The position numbers were made by a program, and so were the translations under genes. Below the pieces are notes generated by a model, which ran no database searches, was not told where the DNA came from, and saw only the letters and a program-made list of their open reading frames with translations. From Ruminococcaceae bacterium UBA5891 (lineage in GTDB: Bacteria; Bacillota; Clostridia; Oscillospirales; Acutalibacteraceae), in assembly GCA_002431945.1 (NCBI GenBank), contig DJET01000039.1, positions 1 to 35,172 on the forward strand: a DNA stretch of 35,172 nt. The letters are read 5' to 3'. This document shows positions 31,178-35,172 of this stretch, one piece after another. The stretch's first letter is position 1, and the number at the start of each line of letters is the position of its first letter.

Positions 31178-31621
31178 TCATTCCGCATTTTCCATATTTC
31201 TTTTAAGCTTTTCGGTAACACGGAAAAAAGCCGCAAGCTCTTCGTCGCTTAAACCCCTGCGGAGCTTTTCTTCACGCGCGGCAATATCCCTGCAAATTTC
31301 TTTGTGAATTTTTACCGCTTTGTCCGTCAGTACGATCTTTTTAAGCCGCGCGTCGTTTTCAACGCTTATACGTTTAATATAACCGTCCTTTTCCATCAGC
31401 TTTAACATATTGCTTGCGGTTGAACGTCTGATTGAAAATTTTTCTTCAAAATCCTTTTGGAAAATATCCCTATCGCGGTTTTCATAAAAATAATTTATCG
31501 CCCAGCCGTGTATACGTCCGTTAGGTTTTGGATCCATATTTGCAATATTTCTTTCAACATCGCGCCTTATAAGATTTGAAAGCGTGCGTATTTCAAAGCC
31601 TATATCCCTTTCGCCGTGCAC
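31178..31621 (-). CDS. MarR-family transcriptional regulator
   Basis: This 147-residue winged-helix repressor fits the MarR layout: an N-terminal dimer helix (IGFEIRTLSNLIRRDVERNI), the DNA-binding region (KFSIRRSTASNMLKLMEKDGYIKR, recognition helix RRSTASNMLKLMEKDG), the wing (ISVENDARLKKIVLT) and C-terminal helices (AREEKLRRGLSDEELAAFFRVTEKLKRNM). The start is taken as GTG at 31621, because GAGGTGAG lies 5 bases upstream; an in-frame TTG at 31636 would overlap that site. It is first in an operon with two ABC exporter halves. A 14-bp palindrome just downstream of the -10 is the probable self-operator, with relief by a ligand that the exporter removes. Confidence 0.9.
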   Translation of the reverse strand: MHGERDIGFEIRTLSNLIRRDVERNIANMDPKPNGRIHGWAINYFYENRDRDIFQKDFEEKFSIRRSTASNMLKLMEKDGYIKRISVENDARLKKIVLTDKAVKIHKEICRDIAAREEKLRRGLSDEELAAFFRVTEKLKRNMENAE

Positions 31622-31643
31622 ATTCTCACCTCTCAATATATTT

Positions 31644-31657
31644 GTTAGCTTGCTAAC
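31644..31657. promoter_or_regulatory. MarR operator candidate (14-bp palindrome)
   Basis: GTTAGC-TT-GCTAAC is a perfect inverted repeat covering the predicted transcription start, immediately downstream of the -10. Size, symmetry and position fit a MarR dimer site that blocks RNA polymerase. Confidence 0.75.
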
Positions 31658-31658
31658 T

Positions 31659-31686
31659 ATTATATCACAATAACCCGATTTGTCAA
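31659..31686 (-). promoter_or_regulatory. Promoter of the marR-ABC exporter operon
   Basis: On the minus strand a perfect -35 TTGACA (31681-31686) and a perfect, extended -10 (TGA-TATAAT, TATAAT at 31659-31664) have a 16-bp spacer. This is the strongest promoter in the window, as expected for a unit held off by a repressor. Confidence 0.92.
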
Positions 31687-31712
31687 CAAAAAAACTTTTA
31701 AGATTTTATTAA

Positions 31713-31736
31713 CAAAAAAGCCGCCGCAAAGCGGCG
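31713..31736 (-). terminator. Terminator of spo0A
   Basis: A GC-only 6-bp stem (GCGGCG at 31731-31736 with CGCCGC at 31722-31727) around an AAA/TTT loop is followed on the minus strand by a GCTTTTTT tail. It begins 12 bases after the spo0A stop codon. Confidence 0.85.
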
Positions 31737-31747
31737 ACTCTTATATA

Positions 31748-32524
31748 TCAGCTTATTTTTAAGCGAAGTCTCAGCTTATCGCTTATCATAGCGATAAATT
31801 CACTGTTGGTAGGCTTACCCCTGTCGTTTTGAATGGTATAGCCGAAATAAGAATTAAGTACGTCGATATCTCCTCTGTCCCATGCAACCTCTATTGCATG
31901 GCGTATGGCTCTTTCAACTCTTGAGGAGGTTGTACCGTGATTTTTTGCAACTGTGGGATATAAAAGCTTTGTAACCGAACCTAATATTTCATTGTTTTTA
32001 ACAGATAATATAATTGCCTCTCTTAAGTAATGATAACCCTTGATATGTGCAGGAACACCGATCTGATGTATTATTTCCGTAACCATAAGCTCAAGCTCCG
32101 GATCCGTTACCACATTATCCTTTACAACTACCGGTGAAATTTCGTTTTTCCAGCCCGAAAGCTTAATGATCCGTTCCGCCATGGTGTTGATATCAAACGG
32201 TTTTAAAAAGTAATAGCTCGCCCCTGCTTCAAGCGTAGCCTTTTCAAGCTGCTGGTTATCAAAGCTTGACATTACCATTACCATAGGCCTTTCTTTTTTG
32301 TCAATGCTTTTCATACTGTCAAGCACGCCTAAAATGTCATTATTTGGCATAAACACGTCAGACAGCAAAACGTCGGGTTTCTCCCTTTTAATTGCAGTAA
32401 GTACCGCATCTCCGTCTTTAGGACACAAAACTACATCCATACCGTAGCCTTTAAGCGCTTTAGCGCAGGTTGCGCCTAACTCCGACGCGTCGTCCGCAAT
32501 TACAATTTTTAGCTTTTTTCCCAT
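31748..32524 (-). CDS. spo0A: Stage 0 sporulation response regulator Spo0A
   Basis: This 258-residue master regulator of sporulation entry has a receiver domain (1 to about 120) with acidic pocket Asp11-Asp12, phospho-acceptor Asp56 (DVLLSDVFMP), Ser87 region VMSSF and Lys108 region FLKPF. After a linker (SGWKNEISPVVVKDN) comes the Spo0A DNA-binding domain with VTEIIHQIGVPAHIKGYHYLREAI, the recognition helix HGTTSSRVERAIRHAIEVAWDRGD and a C-terminal GKPTNSEFIAMISDKLRL, all near-invariant in the family. It binds 0A boxes (TGTCGAA-like). Two Shine-Dalgarno-like stretches (GGAGG and GAGGAA) precede the ATG. It is a single-gene unit; spoIVB, its usual upstream neighbour in many Firmicutes, is absent and tcdA is divergent instead. 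Confidence 0.98.
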   Translation of the reverse strand: MGKKLKIVIADDASELGATCAKALKGYGMDVVLCPKDGDAVLTAIKREKPDVLLSDVFMPNNDILGVLDSMKSIDKKERPMVMVMSSFDNQQLEKATLEAGASYYFLKPFDINTMAERIIKLSGWKNEISPVVVKDNVVTDPELELMVTEIIHQIGVPAHIKGYHYLREAIILSVKNNEILGSVTKLLYPTVAKNHGTTSSRVERAIRHAIEVAWDRGDIDVLNSYFGYTIQNDRGKPTNSEFIAMISDKLRLRLKIS

Positions 32525-32558
32525 TTGTTCCTCAAACCTCCAAGTTTTTGTTTTACAT

Positions 32559-32587
32559 ATATTACCACAATTTTATATTAAATGCAA
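32559..32587 (-). promoter_or_regulatory. Candidate promoter of spo0A
   Basis: On the minus strand TTGCAT (32582-32587) and TAATAT (32559-32564), with TGG before the -10, are separated by 17 bp. The -35 is weak. I did not find a clear sigma-H pattern (AGGAWWT/GAAT) here. Confidence 0.5.
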
Positions 32588-32685
32588 GGGTTATAACAAA
32601 AAAAGTGTTATTATTTTATAACGTTACATAATTTGACATTTAATTTCATAATTTTCACAGGCATATTTTGTCAATTGCCGTCGTA

Positions 32686-32714
32686 TTGACTTTTTATGCC
32701 GAAAAGTGTATTAT
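32686..32714 (+). promoter_or_regulatory. Promoter of tcdA
   Basis: TTGACT (32686-32691) and TATTAT (32709-32714) have a 17-bp spacer and a TG directly before the -10. GCGGTGA (32720-32726) is the ribosome binding site for the ATG at 32733. Confidence 0.75.
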
Positions 32715-32732
32715 TAAAAGCGGTGAAATTTA

Positions 32733-33497
32733 ATGATTAATCAATTTTCAAGAACAGAGCTGCTTATGGGAAAAGAAAATACCGACGCTTTAAAAAAATT
32801 CCGCGTTGCGGTTTTCGGAATAGGCGGCGTCGGCTCATACGCGGCGGAAGCGCTTGTACGCGGCGGCATAGGAACGATCGATATTATAGATAACGACCGT
32901 ATATGCCTTTCCAATATAAACCGCCAGCTATACGCAACGCACAGAACGATCGGCGAATATAAGGTCGACGTTGCCGAAAAACGTATTAAAGAGCTTAATC
33001 CGCAGATTACGGTTAATACCTATAAAACGTTTTACACGCCCGAAACGGCAGATGAATTTAATTTTTCGCAATATGATTATATAATAGACGCAATTGATAC
33101 CGTTGCCGGCAAAATAGCGCTTGCCGTAAATGCACAAAAAGCCGGAACGCCTATTATAAGCGCAATGGGAGCCGGAAACAAAACCGACCCTACCGCGTTT
33201 CGCGTTGCCGATATATACGAAACCGCGGTATGTCCCCTTGCAAGGGTTATGCGTACCGAGCTTAAAAAAAGAAATATTAAAAGGCTTAAGGTAGTGTACT
33301 CAAGGGAAATTCCGTTAACACCGGCGCCGAGCGAGGAAAATTCCGCAAACATAAGTACCGACGGAGCGGTTACTTTAAATAAGCGCCGCCAAACGCCCGG
33401 CAGTATGCCGTTTGTGCCGCCCGTAGTTGGGTTTATAATTGCAGGCGAGGTAATAAAGGACCTTACCGGTTTTAAAGGCAAGGGCTTCGGCGCATAA
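32733..33497 (+). CDS. tcdA: tRNA threonylcarbamoyladenosine dehydratase TcdA (CsdL)
   Basis: This 254-residue E1/MoeB-like enzyme cyclises the t6A modification at tRNA position 37 into ct6A using ATP. The N-terminus FSRTELLMGKENTDAL is typical, followed by the nucleotide-binding VFGIGGVGSYAAEALVRGGIG (GIGGVGS 29-35), DIIDNDRICLSNINRQLYA, DYIIDAIDTVAGK and the C-terminal VYSREIPLTP and PGSMPFVPPVVGFIIAGEVI. These distinguish TcdA from ThiF and MoeB. The length is normal (E. coli 268). It is transcribed alone, divergent from spo0A and convergent with clpB, between its own promoter and a strong bidirectional terminator. Confidence 0.95.
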   Translation: MINQFSRTELLMGKENTDALKKFRVAVFGIGGVGSYAAEALVRGGIGTIDIIDNDRICLSNINRQLYATHRTIGEYKVDVAEKRIKELNPQITVNTYKTFYTPETADEFNFSQYDYIIDAIDTVAGKIALAVNAQKAGTPIISAMGAGNKTDPTAFRVADIYETAVCPLARVMRTELKKRNIKRLKVVYSREIPLTPAPSEENSANISTDGAVTLNKRRQTPGSMPFVPPVVGFIIAGEVIKDLTGFKGKGFGA

Positions 33498-33533
33498 AAA
33501 ATATCCTTCGGCGGTATGCCGAAGGATATTTTT
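33497..33533. terminator. Bidirectional terminator between tcdA and clpB
   Basis: A perfect 16-bp stem (33497-33512 with 33518-33533) has a 5-base loop and A5/T5 outer ends. It starts at the last base of the tcdA stop codon and lies 22 bases downstream of the clpB stop, serving both convergent genes. Confidence 0.94.
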
Positions 33534-33555
33534 ATTTATACCCAAAAACGCGGGA

Positions 33556-35172
33556 CTATTCTGCCGTAAACGCGCCGTTTTTATAATCAACCGTTACGGT
33601 CGAATCCGGCTCGATATCGTTTTCAATCATCTTACGCGCTATAAGCGTTTCAATGTTAGACTGAATAAATCTCTTTATAGGTCTTGCGCCGTAAACGGGA
33701 TCGAACGATTGCTCTATTATCTGCTCGGTGGCGGCGTCGGTCACCTTAACGTTTATGCGCTGTTCCTTAAGTCTTTCGGATATTTCCTTAACCTTTAATT
33801 CCACAATACCGCGGATATTATCCTTGGTAAGCGGACGGTAGAAGATTATTTCATCAAGCCTGTTTAAAAATTCGGGACGGAAGCTGTGCTTTAACAGCTC
33901 GCTTACCTTAGAGCGTGCGTCCTCGCTTATTTCGCCCTTATCGTTTATGCCGTCAAGAATTATATCAGAGCCGAGGTTAGAGGTTAAGATTATAATTGTG
34001 TTTTTAAAATCAACGGTTTTGCCGTGACTGTCGGTAATTCTGCCGTCGTCAAGCACCTGCAAAAGCACGTTGAACACATCGGGGTGGGCTTTTTCGACTT
34101 CATCGAACAGTACAACCGAATACGGTTTACGGCGTACTGCCTCGGTCAGCTGACCGCCCTCGTCATAACCTACATATCCGGGAGGCGCTCCTATAAGACG
34201 TGAGACCGAGTATTTTTCCATATACTCGCTCATATCAATACGTATAAGGCTCTTTTCATCGTCAAACAATGCGGCGGTAAGCGCCTTTGCAAGCTCGGTT
34301 TTGCCTACGCCGGTAGGTCCTAAGAAAAGGAACGAGCCGACAGGACGGTTAGGATCTTTAATTCCTGCACGCGAACGCAGTATTGCGTCGCTTACCTTAT
34401 GAACGGCCTCGTCCTGACCGATTACGCGGTTATGAAGTATGCTTTCAAGATTTAAAAGCTTGCTTCTTTCGCTTTCAACAAGCTTTGAAACGGGTATGCC
34501 CGTCCAACGGGAAACAATTTTTGCAATTTCCTCGTCGGTTACGCGGTCGCGCAGCAAGGTGTTATCCTTAGTTTCGCTTGCCTGCTCTTCTTTTTCAAGC
34601 TCCTGCTGCAGCTGCGGCAGCTTGCCGTACTGCAGCTCGGCAGCTTTTGTAAGGTTATATTCCTCTTTAGCCTTTTCTATTTGGTGGTTAACGTCCTCTA
34701 TTTCGGAACGTATTTTCTGTACCTTTTCAATGCCCTGCTTCTCGTTTTCAAGCTTTGCTTTCATAGCCTTAAACTGATCGCGAAGTCTGGCAAGCTCGGC
34801 TTTAATTTCGTCAAGGTGAGCAAGCGTTAGCTTATCGGTCTCCTTAGACAGCGCCTCTTCCTCAATTTCAAGCTGCATAATCTTGTGCGATATCTCGTCC
34901 ATTTCGGTAGGCATTGAATACATTTCGGTTTTAATAAGGGCACACGCCTCGTCGATAAGGTCGATAGCCTTATCAGGTAAAAATCTGTCCTGAATATAAC
35001 GGTTTGAAAGGGTGGCGGCGGCAATAATGGCCTTATCCATTATTTTCACGCCGTGATAAACCTCATATCTTTCCTTAAGCCCTCTTAAAATCGCAATTGT
35101 ATCTTCAACGGTAGGCTCTTCTACCATTACAGGCTGGAAGCGCCTTTCAAGCGCCGCGTCCTTTTCAATATA
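33556..35172 (-). CDS. clpB: ATP-dependent disaggregase ClpB (N-terminal part outside window)
   Basis: This reading frame stays open to the right edge of the window; the visible part is 538 residues of an expected ~860. It begins within the end of the first AAA+ module (YIEKDAALERRFQPV...VEDTIAILRGLKERYEVYHGV...FLPDKAIDLIDEA). The coiled-coil M domain follows (visible residues about 80-185), which distinguishes ClpB from ClpA/ClpC and couples it to DnaK. Then comes the second AAA+ module with Walker A GPTGVGKTELAKAL, the substrate-loop GAPPGYVGYDEGG, Walker B VVLFDEVEKAH, sensor ILTSNLG and arginine-finger RPEFLNRLDE. ClpB extracts polypeptides from aggregates after heat stress. Its promoter and any CtsR/HrcA site lie outside the window. 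The internal ATG at 35127 is not the start. Confidence 0.96.
   Translation of the reverse strand, partial: YIEKDAALERRFQPVMVEEPTVEDTIAILRGLKERYEVYHGVKIMDKAIIAAATLSNRYIQDRFLPDKAIDLIDEACALIKTEMYSMPTEMDEISHKIMQLEIEEEALSKETDKLTLAHLDEIKAELARLRDQFKAMKAKLENEKQGIEKVQKIRSEIEDVNHQIEKAKEEYNLTKAAELQYGKLPQLQQELEKEEQASETKDNTLLRDRVTDEEIAKIVSRWTGIPVSKLVESERSKLLNLESILHNRVIGQDEAVHKVSDAILRSRAGIKDPNRPVGSFLFLGPTGVGKTELAKALTAALFDDEKSLIRIDMSEYMEKYSVSRLIGAPPGYVGYDEGGQLTEAVRRKPYSVVLFDEVEKAHPDVFNVLLQVLDDGRITDSHGKTVDFKNTIIILTSNLGSDIILDGINDKGEISEDARSKVSELLKHSFRPEFLNRLDEIIFYRPLTKDNIRGIVELKVKEISERLKEQRINVKVTDAATEQIIEQSFDPVYGARPIKRFIQSNIETLIARKMIENDIEPDSTVTVDYKNGAFTAE

Noticed and set aside
31165..31236. N-terminal extension of the first ABC exporter half
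   Set aside because: It would overlap marR by 59 bases, whereas the ATG at 31164 has an AGGAGA site at the right distance and begins like other family members.

Overview
The window looks like chromosomal DNA from an anaerobic, endospore-forming Clostridia bacterium, most likely of the Oscillospiraceae/Ruminococcaceae kind. The reasons are a Spo0A with the conserved sporulation recognition helix, a SipL-like SPOCS+LysM spore morphogenesis protein, a PdaA-like cortex deacetylase, a single-chain pyruvate:ferredoxin oxidoreductase, a GGGtGRT/NifU-like pair, and a PcrA helicase with an insertion I associate with this lineage. Base composition is moderate (mid-40s percent GC by eye). Family assignments rest on recognised motifs and recalled family sequences; no database search was run. 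I see no rRNA, tRNA, CRISPR array, phage or IS element. Coding density is very high, and no gap without a gene exceeds about 225 bases.

Layout, left to right. 1-2.1 kb (minus): a FucO-type iron alcohol dehydrogenase and a single-pass membrane protein of unknown function. 2.3-5.8 kb (plus): pyruvate:ferredoxin oxidoreductase with strong promoter, RBS and terminator. 6.0-8.8 kb (plus): an MBOAT acyltransferase plus DHHW-family partner, a predicted exopolymer O-acylation pair. 8.9-12.1 kb (plus): a four-gene operon of nucleotidyltransferase, nagB, nagA and a YbaK-type tRNA deacylase. 12.3-18.3 kb (minus): a tightly overlapping operon that starts with murD, continues with two M42 aminopeptidases, a GNAT and a methionine gamma-lyase-family PLP enzyme, and ends with an unrecognised probable beta-propeller protein.

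18.4-21.2 kb (minus): a PdaA-like lipoprotein deacetylase and, upstream of it, a self-contained two-gene unit encoding a NifU/IscU-like scaffold and a GGGtGRT protein, whose function is not established as far as I know. 21.4-25.1 kb (minus): pcrA, a polytopic membrane protein and maf. 25.3-25.8 kb (plus): a DivIVA-like coiled-coil protein. 25.9-27.4 kb (minus): the SipL-like protein. 27.5-31.6 kb (minus): an operon of a MarR repressor and two half-ABC exporters that form an asymmetric heterodimer, with a near-perfect promoter overlapping a 14-bp palindrome. 31.7-32.5 kb (minus): spo0A. 32.7-33.5 kb (plus): tcdA. 33.6 kb to the window edge (minus): the C-terminal two thirds of clpB.

Transcription units are unusually easy to delimit, with ten intrinsic hairpin terminators (nine convincing) and eleven sigma-A-type promoter candidates. 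Several start codons were moved from the longest reading frame because a Shine-Dalgarno sequence or lipobox points to an internal start. The parts most worth a second look are the GGGtGRT/NifU-like pair, two copies of a small hairpin repeat with compensatory base changes, palindromes at the transcription starts of the murD and marR operons, and the unrecognised last gene of the murD operon.
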